Shown piece by piece: positions 15,654-24,422 of a DNA stretch of 64,000 nt. The notes beneath the pieces are model-generated. The model did no database searches. It was not told the DNA's origin and saw only the letters and a program-made list of their open reading frames with translations. Positions within the stretch are counted from its first letter, which is position 1. Each line of letters opens with the position of its first letter. This DNA is from Pseudarthrobacter phenanthrenivorans (GTDB lineage Bacteria; Actinomycetota; Actinomycetes; Actinomycetales; Micrococcaceae). Where the stretch lies: contig NZ_JWTB01000043.1 of the NCBI RefSeq assembly GCF_000813845.1, positions 1 to 64,000 on the forward strand, given 5' to 3'. A program made the position numbers and the translations under genes.

Positions 15654-16580
15654 ATGCTTAGCCGAATAGCCGAGTCCCTGTTCTGGATCGGCCGCTATGT
15701 GGAGCGGGCGGATGGAACTGCCCGCATCCTTGACGTGCACCTGGAACGCCTGAACCACCTTCCCATGGAGGAACGCAAAAGCGTGGCCCAGGAACTCCTG
15801 GCCGTCATGGGCGCCAGGCCGCAGAGCGAGGACTTCGGCCTTCCGGAACTCCTCCATGCGCTGGCCTACGACAAGACCAGCGCCACGTCCATCGCGGGCT
15901 CCCTGGGGGCGGCCCGGGAAAATGCCCGCCGGGCCCGCGAAACCGTGTCCTCCGGACTGTGGGAGAGCCTGAACACCACCTACTACGGCCTGAGCCAGCA
16001 CCGCAAGGACGTGGTGGGGACCTACCGCTTCTGCAACTGGACGCTGGAACGCACCGCCATGGTCAGCGGGCTCGCCGACACCACGGTGAGCCACGACGAG
16101 AGCTGGCTGTTCCTGGTCCTGGGCCGTTCCCTGGAGCGTGCCGACATGACCGCCCGCATGCTCTCCACCCGCGACGTGCTCTCCGCCGGTATGTCCTGGG
16201 TGAACATGCTGCGGTGCGCCGGCGCCTACGAGTCCTTCCTCCGGACCCGCCGCGCAGCGTTCGGCGACCAGCACGCAGCCGAGTTCCTGCTGCTGGACCG
16301 CCTCTTTCCACGCTCGATCGTCTATGCACTGCGGGACGCCGACGAGTGCCTGGCCAAGTTGGACCCCTCTGCCCAGCGCGTGGGCTTCATCAACGACGCC
16401 CGCCGCATTGTGGGGCAGGCCCGTACCTTCCTGGAGTTCCACAGGACGGACGACCTCATGTCCGAACTGCCCGAGCACATGGAGCGGGTGCAGAAGGCCG
16501 TGTCGCAGGCCTCGGACGCCATTTCCCGTAAGTACTTCAATCAGGCTGACGAACTTGCCTGGGTGGGAGAGCTGTCATGA
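15654..16580 (+). CDS. Alpha-E domain protein (DUF403)
   Basis: This 308-residue, mostly helical soluble protein opens MLSRIAESLFWIGRYVERAD, the DUF403 hallmark. A second conserved segment is DESWLFLVLGRSLERADMTA near residue 145. The strong ribosome site CAGGAGGT fixes the ATG at 15654. Its stop overlaps the next gene by 4 bases. The domain accompanies COG2308 ATP-grasp proteins in many phyla; its biochemical role is unknown. Confidence 0.9.
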   Translation: MLSRIAESLFWIGRYVERADGTARILDVHLERLNHLPMEERKSVAQELLAVMGARPQSEDFGLPELLHALAYDKTSATSIAGSLGAARENARRARETVSSGLWESLNTTYYGLSQHRKDVVGTYRFCNWTLERTAMVSGLADTTVSHDESWLFLVLGRSLERADMTARMLSTRDVLSAGMSWVNMLRCAGAYESFLRTRRAAFGDQHAAEFLLLDRLFPRSIVYALRDADECLAKLDPSAQRVGFINDARRIVGQARTFLEFHRTDDLMSELPEHMERVQKAVSQASDAISRKYFNQADELAWVGELS

Positions 16581-17428
16581 CCCGGCTGAGCATCGTCCAC
16601 AGGACGGCCTACAAGTACAACAAGCGCGTGACACTGTCCTACAACGAGGCCCGGATGACACCGCTGACAGATTCGCAGCAGGTGGTCCTTGAATCAGTGG
16701 TGAAGGTGTCCCCGTCACAGGCCGCTGTCAGCACCTACCGCGATTACTGGGGGACCAGGGTTACGGCCTTCGACATGCAGATGCCGCACGAGAACCTCGA
16801 GGTGGTCTCCAACATCACGGTGGAGGTGCACCGCGCAGAGAAGATCCCCGCGGAGGCGGACATCGTGGGCTGGGACGTCCTGAGGTCTCCGGAGACGCTC
16901 GACGCGTTCAGCGACTGGCTCCCGCAGTCCCGGCTCAGTGGCCCGGGCGGGGAAGTCCTGGGCATCATTCCCGGCGTGGTGGCCGGAAAGAACCCGCACG
17001 AGGCAGCCATGGCGGTCTTCGCATGGATGCGCGGGGAAATGACCTACATGTCCGGCTCCACCGCCGTCACCACCAACGCCGAAGAAGCGTGGACCCAGCG
17101 CCAAGGGGTATGCCAGGACCTGGCCCACCTGGCCATCGGCGCACTGCGGAGCTGCGGTATCCCGGCGCGCTACGTCTCCGGCTACCTGCACCCGCGCTCC
17201 AGCGCCGGCATCGGCGAAACCGTGGCCGGGCAGTCGCACGCCTGGCTCGAGTGGTGGGACGGCGAGTGGCGCAGCTGGGATCCCACCAACCACAAACCGG
17301 CAGGGGACTTCCACGTCACCGTGGCCAGGGGCCGGGACTACCGCGACGTGTCGCCGCTGAAGGGCATCCTGTCCGGAGGCGGCGGGTCCGCGCTGAACGT
17401 TAGCGTGGAAATCACCCAGCTCGCCTAG
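16577..17428 (+). CDS. Transglutaminase-like cysteine protease family protein
   Basis: This 283-residue protein has an N-terminal beta domain (LSIVHRTAYKYNKRVTLSYN) and a transglutaminase-like core. The catalytic Cys is in RQGVCQDLAHLAIGALRS near residue 178, His in AGQSHAWLEWW near 220 and Asp in RSWDPTNHKP near 237. Together they form the usual triad. Its ATG overlaps the alpha-E stop (ATGA), which points to translational coupling in the ATP-grasp/alpha-E/transglutaminase cassette. It probably cleaves or transfers amide bonds made by the ATP-grasp partner; the substrate is unknown. Confidence 0.9.
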   Translation: MTRLSIVHRTAYKYNKRVTLSYNEARMTPLTDSQQVVLESVVKVSPSQAAVSTYRDYWGTRVTAFDMQMPHENLEVVSNITVEVHRAEKIPAEADIVGWDVLRSPETLDAFSDWLPQSRLSGPGGEVLGIIPGVVAGKNPHEAAMAVFAWMRGEMTYMSGSTAVTTNAEEAWTQRQGVCQDLAHLAIGALRSCGIPARYVSGYLHPRSSAGIGETVAGQSHAWLEWWDGEWRSWDPTNHKPAGDFHVTVARGRDYRDVSPLKGILSGGGGSALNVSVEITQLA

Positions 17429-17431
17429 GGC

Positions 17432-17902
17432 CTACTCCGGTGCGGTCCTGGCGGAACTGCTGATCTGGGTCCACCAGGTCATGGGGTCGGTGACCTTGAA
17501 GCGCCGGCCCGTGATCGAGTCCGGAGTGATGCGGACAAACGCGTCCTTCCGGCCGGACTGCCAGGGGAACAGGTACAGGCGCGACGTTTCCAGCACGTCC
17601 TCCGTGCTCTTGACCAGGGCGGCGGTGCCCTTGATCACCACGCTCCATGCCAGTCCGGTGTCCGGGTCCACGCCGTCAGCTTCGACGGCGACGGCGGCGT
17701 CCTCACCGGTGGCTGCGGACAGTTTGGTGCCCTGGCCGGTGCGGAAGACCAGGGTGCCGCCGTCCACCGTGTAGTTGACCGGAAAGATATCCGGGCGCCC
17801 GTCCGCCAGCACGGCCAGCCTGCCCACGGAGACGGTCCGCAGCAAAGCCCAGCATTCGTGGTGTTCCAGGTTCTCCACCTGCGGAGATGACTCGTTGCTC
17901 AT
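17432..17902 (-). CDS. Pyridoxamine 5'-phosphate oxidase-like FMN-binding protein
   Basis: This 156-residue split-barrel protein has the opening ECWALLRTVSVGRLAVLADG and the block FPVNYTVDGGTLVFRTGQGT near residue 40. Both are typical of small PPOX/nitroimidazole-reductase-like proteins in actinobacteria. They bind FMN or F420 and reduce varied substrates; the specificity is not predictable. It converges on the transglutaminase gene with 3 bases between the stops. A TATGCT box lies 6 bases before the ATG. Confidence 0.85.
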   Translation of the reverse strand: MSNESSPQVENLEHHECWALLRTVSVGRLAVLADGRPDIFPVNYTVDGGTLVFRTGQGTKLSAATGEDAAVAVEADGVDPDTGLAWSVVIKGTAALVKSTEDVLETSRLYLFPWQSGRKDAFVRITPDSITGRRFKVTDPMTWWTQISSSARTAPE

Positions 17903-17908
17903 GCCGTG

Positions 17909-17914
17909 AGCATA
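17909..17914 (-). promoter_or_regulatory. Leaderless -10 box for the PPOX-like gene
   Basis: TATGCT stands 6 bases before the ATG at 17902. Confidence 0.5.
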
Positions 17915-17920
17915 CGCCCT

Positions 17921-19372
17921 TCACCAGGGGCTGGGCTTGTAATCCTTCAGGAAGACCCCGTACTGGTCCTCGCCCTGTTCGCCCATGACGATGGGATCAT
18001 AGACCCGGGCCGCGCCGTCCACCAGGTCCAGGGGAGCGTGGAAGCCTTCCTCCATGAGCCGGACCTTGGTGAAGTGGGGGCGTTCGTCCGTAATCCAGCC
18101 CGTGTCCACGGCCGTCATCAGGATGCCGTCCGTGTCCAGCATTTCCTGGGCGCTGGTGCGCGTCATCATGTTCAGGGCCGCCTTGGCCATGTTGGTGTGC
18201 GGATGCCCCGGACCCTTGTAGGCACGGGAAAACTGGCCTTCCATGGCGGAGACGTTCACGATGTACTTCCGGCGCGCGGTGGAACGCCGCATGGCCCCGC
18301 GCAGCCGGCTGACCAGCAGGAACGGGGCTGTGACGTTGCACAGCTGGACCTCCAGCATCTCCAGCGGGTCCACCTCGTCCACCACTTGGGTCCAGCTGTT
18401 GATGGTGGCGAGGTCCGGAACCAGGCCGCCGGCATCGATCGCCGTTCCCGAGGCGATCCGTTCCAGGGACGCGGACCCGGTGGACAGGGCAAGGGAGGTG
18501 ATGGCGTCCCCGGCCAGGACCGGGTGCTCCGTGACGCTGCCGGCAAGCGCCAGGGGGTGCTTGTCATGGGCGTGGCCGAAGGTCAGCAGTTCGGGGCCGC
18601 CGTTCGCCTGCTCCAGTGCTGCGGGCAGCGGCTCGTCCTCGGCGTCCACGAGCGGCTTGTAAGCGTTCCCGGAGCGCCGGACCGTCTGTGCCGCGTTGTT
18701 GATGATGATGTCCAGCGGGCCGGCTTCGTTGAGTGAGTCCGTCAGCGCCATCACCTGCGCGGGGTCGCGCAGGTCGATGCCGACAATCCGGAGCCGGTGC
18801 AGCCAGTCGCCGCTGTCTTCCATGGCCGCGAAGCGGCGGGCGGCGTCCTTGGGGAACCGGGTGGTGATGGTGGTGTGCGCGCCGTCGCGCAGCAGCCGGA
18901 GCGCAATGTACATACCGATCTTGGCCCGGCCCCCGGTGAGCAGTGCCCGCCGCCCCGTCAGGTCCGTGCGGGCGTCACGCTTGCTGTGGCTGAATGCCGC
19001 GCATTCGGGGCAGAGCTGGTGGTAGAACGCATCCACCTGGGTGTAGTGCTGCTTGCAGATGTAGCAGGGCCGGGACCGGATGAGGTGCCCCGCAACTTTG
19101 CCGGTGGCGGATGGCGCCAGCTTGTTGCCCCGGGTTTCGTCATCAATCCGGTCCGGTGCCGCGGTGGCCGTCTGGGCGATGACAGCGCGGTCGGCCTCTG
19201 CGATCGAATCACGCTTAGTGACCCTGCGGTGGCGCTTAACGGCCTTGAACATCTTGCCGGTGGCACGGCGCACCGAGATGTAGTCCGGGTGCTCCTCGTC
19301 GTAGGCGTGGATGGTGTTCAGGACCTTGAGGCAGGCCTGGATGTCCTCAGGGGTCAGATCGGGGGAGCTCAT
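17921..19372 (-). CDS. SDR-like protein with N-terminal zinc ribbon and altered active site
   Basis: This 483-residue protein has three unusual parts. Residues 1-100 are helical and basic. Residues 103-124 form a CxxC...CxxC zinc ribbon (C103, C106, C121, C124). A Rossmann short-chain dehydrogenase domain then starts at 140, with nucleotide motif TGGRAKIG (146-153) and NNAAQ (225-229). About 100 inserted residues separate NNAAQ from the active-site region. Ser375 is present, but the usual Tyr of YxxxK is Thr393 (TNMAK, Lys397). The cofactor fold is clear, while dehydrogenase activity is doubtful. The ATG at 19372 is supported by a TAAAAT box 7 bases upstream. It is downstream of glgC on the same strand. 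Confidence 0.85.
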   Translation of the reverse strand: MSSPDLTPEDIQACLKVLNTIHAYDEEHPDYISVRRATGKMFKAVKRHRRVTKRDSIAEADRAVIAQTATAAPDRIDDETRGNKLAPSATGKVAGHLIRSRPCYICKQHYTQVDAFYHQLCPECAAFSHSKRDARTDLTGRRALLTGGRAKIGMYIALRLLRDGAHTTITTRFPKDAARRFAAMEDSGDWLHRLRIVGIDLRDPAQVMALTDSLNEAGPLDIIINNAAQTVRRSGNAYKPLVDAEDEPLPAALEQANGGPELLTFGHAHDKHPLALAGSVTEHPVLAGDAITSLALSTGSASLERIASGTAIDAGGLVPDLATINSWTQVVDEVDPLEMLEVQLCNVTAPFLLVSRLRGAMRRSTARRKYIVNVSAMEGQFSRAYKGPGHPHTNMAKAALNMMTRTSAQEMLDTDGILMTAVDTGWITDERPHFTKVRLMEEGFHAPLDLVDGAARVYDPIVMGEQGEDQYGVFLKDYKPSPW

Positions 19373-19379
19373 TGGGAAA

Positions 19380-19385
19380 ATTTTA
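19380..19385 (-). promoter_or_regulatory. Leaderless -10 box for the SDR-like gene
   Basis: TAAAAT lies 7 bases before the ATG at 19372. It overlaps nothing coding, since the glgC stop is at 19461. Confidence 0.5.
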
Positions 19386-19460
19386 CAGCGTACGCCGCAG
19401 GCCGGGTCACCACCAGCGGTGACCCGGCCTGCAGGATGCCTTGGAAGGATGAGGAGCAGG

Positions 19461-20870
19461 TCAGGAAACCCGGGCTCCGGGCGTGGCTTCAGCTGCGGCT
19501 GCAGCATGGGTGCCCGCAACCTTGTCCACCGTGTCCCGCACCTCCGGGTACTGCTCGGCGGCTGCCTTCACGGCGCTGGGCAGCAGGCTCAGGTGCTTTG
19601 CCGCCAGCTGCCGTTCCTCGTCACCGGGTTCCGGGACTTCCTGGCCCTTGGCGAGGACCGTGATGCCGGAGTCGGTGACCTTGAATCCGCGGGCCCGGTC
19701 CAGGTCGGGGTCCAGCCCGATGGCTGCGCCGGCAGGAACCTTGACGTTCTTGTCCAGGATGGCGCGGTTGATGACCGCTCCTTCACCCACCTGCACCTTG
19801 TCCATCAGGACGGAGTCGATGACCCGGCTGCTGGAGGCCACGTAGACATCGTTGGACAGCACGGAGCCCTCCACGATCCCGCCGGAGATCACCACGCCGC
19901 TGGAGACAATCGAGTCCAGGGCCGTGCCCACGGTGTTGTTCTGGCCGCGGACGAACTTGGCCGGCGGGGAAATGCTCTGCCGGGTGTAGATGGGCCACTC
20001 GGAGTTGTACAGGTTGAAGACCGGCAGCGGGGAGATAAGGTCCATGTGGGCGTCGTAGAACGAATCGATGGTGCCCACGTCGCGCCAGTAGGTGCGGTCG
20101 CGTTCGGTGGAGCCGGGGATGTCGTTGAGGGTGAAGTCGTAGACTCCGGCCTCGCCGCGGTTGACGAAGTAGGGGATGATGTCGCCGCCCATATCGTGCT
20201 TGGTGTCCAGGCGCTCGGCGTCAACGTGCAGCGCTGACACAAGGGCGTCGGCATCAAAGACGTAGTTGCCCATGGAGGCCAGGAACTGGGAAGGGTCGGC
20301 GGCCAGGCCGGGCGTGGAGGACGGCTTCTCCACGAACGCTGCGATCTTCTGCGGATCGTCCTGGTCCACCTCGATGACACCGAACTGGTCTGCCATGTGC
20401 AGCGGCTGCCGGACGGCAGCCACCGTGGCCTTCGCGCCGCTGTTCACATGCTGGGCCACCATCTGGGCAAAGTCCATCCGGTACACGTGGTCCGCGCCGA
20501 CCACCACAACAATGTCCGGGTTGGCGTCGTGGATGAGGTTCAGCGACTGGTAGATGGCGTTGGCGCTGCCCAGGAACCAGCTCTTGCCCACGCGCTGCTG
20601 TGCCGGCACCGATGCGATGTAGTTGCCCAGCTGCGTGGACATCCGCCAGGTTTCGGAGATGTGCCGGTCGAGGCTGTGCGACTTGTACTGCGTCAACACC
20701 ACGATCTGCAGGTAGCGGGAATTGACCAGGTTGGACAGCGCGAAGTCGATAAGGCGGTAGCTGCCGGCGAAGGGCACGGCGGGCTTGGCCCGGTCTGCCG
20801 TCAGTGGCATCAGTCTGTTTCCCTCGCCACCTGCGAGGACAATGGCCAGGACTTTTTTCGTTAACGGCAT
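19461..20870 (-). CDS. glgC: Glucose-1-phosphate adenylyltransferase
   Basis: This 469-residue enzyme makes ADP-glucose, the donor for glycogen and maltosyl phosphate synthesis. The nucleotidyltransferase signature is near the start (VLAIVLAGGEGNRLMPLTA, residues 7-25). The substrate-binding IDFALSNLVNSRY, GDHVYRMDF-like GADHVYRMDF and a C-terminal left-handed beta-helix region follow. It is about 50-60 residues longer than most GlgC proteins because of a C-terminal tail (EVPEPGDEERQLAAKHL onward, rich in Ala). AGGAGCG precedes the ATG. It is divergent from glgA across 93-102 bp, the arrangement seen in mycobacteria. Confidence 0.95.
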   Translation of the reverse strand: MPLTKKVLAIVLAGGEGNRLMPLTADRAKPAVPFAGSYRLIDFALSNLVNSRYLQIVVLTQYKSHSLDRHISETWRMSTQLGNYIASVPAQQRVGKSWFLGSANAIYQSLNLIHDANPDIVVVVGADHVYRMDFAQMVAQHVNSGAKATVAAVRQPLHMADQFGVIEVDQDDPQKIAAFVEKPSSTPGLAADPSQFLASMGNYVFDADALVSALHVDAERLDTKHDMGGDIIPYFVNRGEAGVYDFTLNDIPGSTERDRTYWRDVGTIDSFYDAHMDLISPLPVFNLYNSEWPIYTRQSISPPAKFVRGQNNTVGTALDSIVSSGVVISGGIVEGSVLSNDVYVASSSRVIDSVLMDKVQVGEGAVINRAILDKNVKVPAGAAIGLDPDLDRARGFKVTDSGITVLAKGQEVPEPGDEERQLAAKHLSLLPSAVKAAAEQYPEVRDTVDKVAGTHAAAAAEATPGARVS

Positions 20871-20909
20871 GATGGTCGCTCCTGTACGCCTTCGTAACTC
20901 CCCAAGACA

Positions 20910-20926
20910 GTCCGGTTCGCCCGGAC
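20910..20926. promoter_or_regulatory. Small dyad between glgC and glgA
   Basis: GTCCGG and CCGGAC flank 5 bases in the shared glgC/glgA upstream region. It is a possible operator or leader hairpin; no regulator is known from the window. Confidence 0.25.
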
Positions 20927-20972
20927 CCCTTCACACTAGAACAGTTATGCGTGAAGGACTACCTTGGGTCTT

Positions 20973-22178
20973 GTGCGTATAGACATTGTGACTAAAGAGT
21001 TCCCGCCGGAGATCTACGGTGGCGCCGGGGTGCATGTGGCCGAATTGAGCAGGGTGCTTAGTAAGCACGTTGACCTGCAGGTTCGTGCTTTTGGCGCTCC
21101 CCGCGACACCGATTACCATGGCGCGACGGTGACGTCCTACCAGGTCCCGGAGGACCTGGGCGGGGCCAATGCCGCTGTGCAGACGCTGGGTGTCGACCTG
21201 CGCATTGTGCCGGACGTGCAGGGCGCGGACCTGGTCCATTCGCACACCTGGTACGCCAACATGGCCGGCCACCTGGCCTCTCTCCTGCACGGGATTCCGC
21301 ATGTGCTGAGCGCCCACAGCCTGGAGCCGCTGCGGCCGTGGAAGGCTGAGCAGCTGGGCGGCGGTTACGCCCTGTCCTCCTGGGTGGAGAAGACGGCCTA
21401 CGAAGCGGCCGCGGCGATCATCGCCGTCTCCGAAGGCATGCGCCAGGACATCCTGCGCAGCTACCCCAATGTGGACCCCGCAAAGGTCCGGGTGGTCCAC
21501 AACGGCATCGACGTGGAGCTTTGGCAGCGTGATGAAAATGACGACGCCGTCCGCGCCCTGGGGATTGACCCCGCCAAGCCAAGCGTCGTCTTTGTGGGCA
21601 GAAACACACGCCAGAAGGGCGTCCCCTACCTTCTGCGGGCAGCGGCAAAACTTCCCGCCGACGTCCAGCTGGTGCTGTGCCTCGGTGCCGCGGACACCCC
21701 GGAACTGGCTGCCGAAACAGCGGCGTTGATCGAGGACCTCCAGACGCAGCGCACGGGCGTGGTGCTCATCGAGCGGATGCTGCCGCGCCATGAATTGATC
21801 CAGGTCCTCAGCCACGCCACCGCGTTTGCCTGCCCCTCCATCTACGAGCCGCTCGGCATCGTCAACCTGGAGGCCATGGCCTGCGGTGCAGCTGTGGTGG
21901 CCAGCGCTACTGGCGGCATTCCCGAGGTGGTGGAGCACGGCCGCACAGGACTCCTGGTGGACCTGGAGCAGGTCACCGACGGCACCGGCACGCCCCTGGA
22001 CCCGGAAAAGTTCGTCAAGGAATTTGCCGCCGCCCTCACCGAAGTGGTGTCCGATCCGGAACGCGCCCGCGCCATGGGGCAGGCCGGCCGCGAGCGCGCC
22101 GAGAAGCACTTCTCCTGGGAGTCGATCACCGAGACCACCCTTGAGGTGTACCGCTCGGTGCTGCCGGCAGCCGGCTGA
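20973..22178 (+). CDS. glgA: GT4 glycogen synthase / alpha-maltose-1-phosphate synthase
   Basis: This 401-residue GT4 glycosyltransferase starts MRIDIVTKEFPPEIYGGAGV, matching the actinobacterial GlgA group. The Mycobacterium member of that group (Rv1212c) was reassigned as GlgM, which makes maltose 1-phosphate from ADP-glucose and glucose 1-phosphate. The GT4 active-site region is CPSIYEPLGIVNLEAMACG near residue 288, with both glutamates of the EX7E motif. The divergent glgC makes the donor. The GTG at 20973 fits family starts. A TTG at 20964 is better spaced from the GAAGGA ribosome site, so the start may be three codons earlier. Confidence 0.9.
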   Translation: MRIDIVTKEFPPEIYGGAGVHVAELSRVLSKHVDLQVRAFGAPRDTDYHGATVTSYQVPEDLGGANAAVQTLGVDLRIVPDVQGADLVHSHTWYANMAGHLASLLHGIPHVLSAHSLEPLRPWKAEQLGGGYALSSWVEKTAYEAAAAIIAVSEGMRQDILRSYPNVDPAKVRVVHNGIDVELWQRDENDDAVRALGIDPAKPSVVFVGRNTRQKGVPYLLRAAAKLPADVQLVLCLGAADTPELAAETAALIEDLQTQRTGVVLIERMLPRHELIQVLSHATAFACPSIYEPLGIVNLEAMACGAAVVASATGGIPEVVEHGRTGLLVDLEQVTDGTGTPLDPEKFVKEFAAALTEVVSDPERARAMGQAGRERAEKHFSWESITETTLEVYRSVLPAAG

Positions 22179-22229
22179 GCCCACTGGCCGGCGTGACACG
22201 CGCCGGGACGTTGGGCGCCAGCACAACCA

Positions 22230-22271
22230 ACGACGGCGCCGCTCCCCATGGAAGGGGAGCGGCGCCGTCGT
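22230..22271. terminator. Bidirectional terminator between glgA and the acyl-CoA oxidase gene
   Basis: A perfect 18-bp stem (ACGACGGCGCCGCTCCCC) with a 6-base loop lies between the convergent stops at 22178 and 22304. Its location and strength suit termination from both sides. Confidence 0.8.
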
Positions 22272-22303
22272 GGTTTCACACTATGTCCGCCAATGCCGGC
22301 AGG

Positions 22304-24421
22304 TCAGCCCTTCCGTGCCCCCGCTGCCCTGGCGATCATGACCTTCTCGTCCACGGGCGAGGCACCGCTGGCCCGCTGGGCCCGGAAATAGGCCCTGGCC
22401 TCATCCTGCCGGGCTTTTTCGGCGCCGGTGGCGATCGCTGCCCGGACATGGTCGTCGCCGTATCCGAACGCTTCCACCAGGTCCAGGGCATGGGGGCGGA
22501 TCTTTTCCAGCAGCCGGTTGATGTAGCCTCCCACGGTCCGTGCCCGCTGCATGGAGAGCCGGCCGTTCATGAGGTACCAGGACAGGTTCTTCTCGATCAG
22601 GGACAGGCCGAACAGGTCGCGGAGCCAGGTAAGGACGGTCTTGGTGCCCGGATCGGCGACGTTCTCCAGGGCTTCGGTGAACGCTTCCCACTGCAGCAGC
22701 TCTGCGTGGGCCTGGGCCGCGTCGATGAGTTCGTTCTGGTGCCGGTTGAACAGGGCTGCACCCTTGTCCTGCGGCAGCCGCCTGCTGCCCTTAAGGGCCG
22801 CCCCCGCCTCGGCGACCATGGTCTGCACCCTGTCGGTGAGGAGGGCGCGCTGCGCTTCCCCGTCCCGGAGCGCGATCGCGGCCTTCTGGACTGAGCCGGT
22901 GTCTGCCACGAACTGGGCCACCTGGCGCAGGCCGGTGCGGTGGACGGCAGCGCCGGCCGCCTGGTTCACCACGTAGCGGGCCAGCACCCCGAAGTCGACG
23001 TTGCGGAATTCCTTGGCGTAATCAGCCAGCAGGCGCTTGGCCACCAGCTGCAGCAGCACGGTGTTGTCGCCTTCGAAGGTGGCATAGACGTCCAGGTCCG
23101 CGCGGAGTGAGGCGAAACGGTTCTCGATCAGGAAGCCGGCACCGCCGCAGGCCTCGCGGCATTCCTGAAGGGTATCCAAGGCGTGCCAGGTGCTCAGCGG
23201 CTTCAATGCCGCTGCCAGTGTCTCCAGGTCCTGGCGGTCGGCGTCGGTATCGTGGGCGCCCGAGAAGACGTCGTCGAACTTCTGCAGCAGCTGCTCATGG
23301 GCAAAACCCGCCGCGTACGTGGTGGCGAGCCGCGTGAACAGCCGGCGCTGGTGCCGCTGGTAGTCGAGCAGGACCTCCTCGTCAGTGTGCGAGGAGGCGT
23401 TGAACTGGCGGCGTTCGGTGGCGTACTGGATGGCGGCCTTCAGGGCTACCTTTGACGCCGCGACCGCGGCTCCGTCCAGTGACACACGCCCCTGCACCAG
23501 GGTTCCGAGCATGGTGAAGAAGCGCCGGCCGGGGCTGGCGATAGGGGAGGTGTACGTGCCGTCAGCGTCCACATTGCCGTACCGGTTCAGCAGGTTGGTC
23601 CTGGGAATGCGGACGTTGGTGAAGTGCAGCCGGCCGTTGTCGATGCCGTTCAGGCCGCCCTTGATGCCGTCGTCCTCGCCGCCGATCCCGGGCAGGAACT
23701 CCCTGGTGTCCGGATCCCGCAGGTCGACGTAGAAGGCGTGCACGCCGTGGTTGACGCCGCGGGTCACGAGTTGGGCGAACACGACGGCGCCGAGTCCGTC
23801 CGTTGCGGCGTTGCCGATGTAGTCCTTCCAGGCGGCGCGGAAGGGCGTGTGGATGATGAATTCTTCGGTGTCCGGGTCATATGTGGCGGTGGTGGCGATG
23901 CTTGCCACGTCCGAGCCGTGGCCGGTTTCCGTCATGGCGAAGCAGCCCGGGATGTCCAGGTTCATGATTCCCGGCAGCCACTTGGCGTGGTGTTCCGCCG
24001 TCCCCAGGTGCATCACGGCGGATCCGAAGAGACCCCACTGGACTCCGGCCTTAATTTGCAGAGACGGGTCTGCCACGACCAGTTCCTCGAACCCCGCGAT
24101 GTTCCCGCCGTGGTCGTCCGAACCGCCCAGTTCCGCCGGGAAGGCGCGGTGCACGGCTTCGTTGTCCACGAGGTACTTCAGCTGGCCGAATACCCGGGCA
24201 CGGTGTTCCGTGTGAGTCTGCCCCTCGATCTTGTGCAGTTCGGGGCTGGCTGCCAACTCCCGCGCCTGGAGCCGGACATCGGCCCACTTGCCCAGCAACT
24301 GGCGGCCCAGAGCTTCGACGTCGACGGCGGGGGCGGGGCCGGCGCCCGGGGCACCGGCGGCTGCAGGGGTTGCTGCGGGCCGAAGCCCTTTGCGGGCGGG
24401 GCGGTCCACTACGTCAGTCAT
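22304..24421 (-). CDS. Acyl-CoA oxidase-type flavoenzyme
   Basis: This 705-residue protein has the extended acyl-CoA oxidase layout. It has an N-terminal helical region, then FAMTETGHGSDVASIATTAT near residue 165, then QGRVSLDGAAVAASKVAL near 320. The FAD/active-site segment CREACGGAGFLIENRF lies near 440, followed by YATFEGDNTVLLQLVAKRLL. The long C-terminal half is typical of oxidases rather than 380-residue dehydrogenases. It should oxidise acyl-CoA to trans-2-enoyl-CoA, passing electrons to O2 and making H2O2. The ATG at 24421 is 1 base past the TetR stop at 24423. It is read with tetR, in a cluster with thiolase, FabG4-like and MaoC genes. Confidence 0.88.
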   Translation of the reverse strand: MTDVVDRPARKGLRPAATPAAAGAPGAGPAPAVDVEALGRQLLGKWADVRLQARELAASPELHKIEGQTHTEHRARVFGQLKYLVDNEAVHRAFPAELGGSDDHGGNIAGFEELVVADPSLQIKAGVQWGLFGSAVMHLGTAEHHAKWLPGIMNLDIPGCFAMTETGHGSDVASIATTATYDPDTEEFIIHTPFRAAWKDYIGNAATDGLGAVVFAQLVTRGVNHGVHAFYVDLRDPDTREFLPGIGGEDDGIKGGLNGIDNGRLHFTNVRIPRTNLLNRYGNVDADGTYTSPIASPGRRFFTMLGTLVQGRVSLDGAAVAASKVALKAAIQYATERRQFNASSHTDEEVLLDYQRHQRRLFTRLATTYAAGFAHEQLLQKFDDVFSGAHDTDADRQDLETLAAALKPLSTWHALDTLQECREACGGAGFLIENRFASLRADLDVYATFEGDNTVLLQLVAKRLLADYAKEFRNVDFGVLARYVVNQAAGAAVHRTGLRQVAQFVADTGSVQKAAIALRDGEAQRALLTDRVQTMVAEAGAALKGSRRLPQDKGAALFNRHQNELIDAAQAHAELLQWEAFTEALENVADPGTKTVLTWLRDLFGLSLIEKNLSWYLMNGRLSMQRARTVGGYINRLLEKIRPHALDLVEAFGYGDDHVRAAIATGAEKARQDEARAYFRAQRASGASPVDEKVMIARAAGARKG

Positions 24422-24422
24422 G

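Noticed and set aside
14031..16478. An 815-codon open frame on the minus strand across the ATP-grasp and alpha-E genes
   Set aside because: It mirrors two well-supported genes. Long antisense frames are expected in DNA with this GC bias, and the translation resembles no family.
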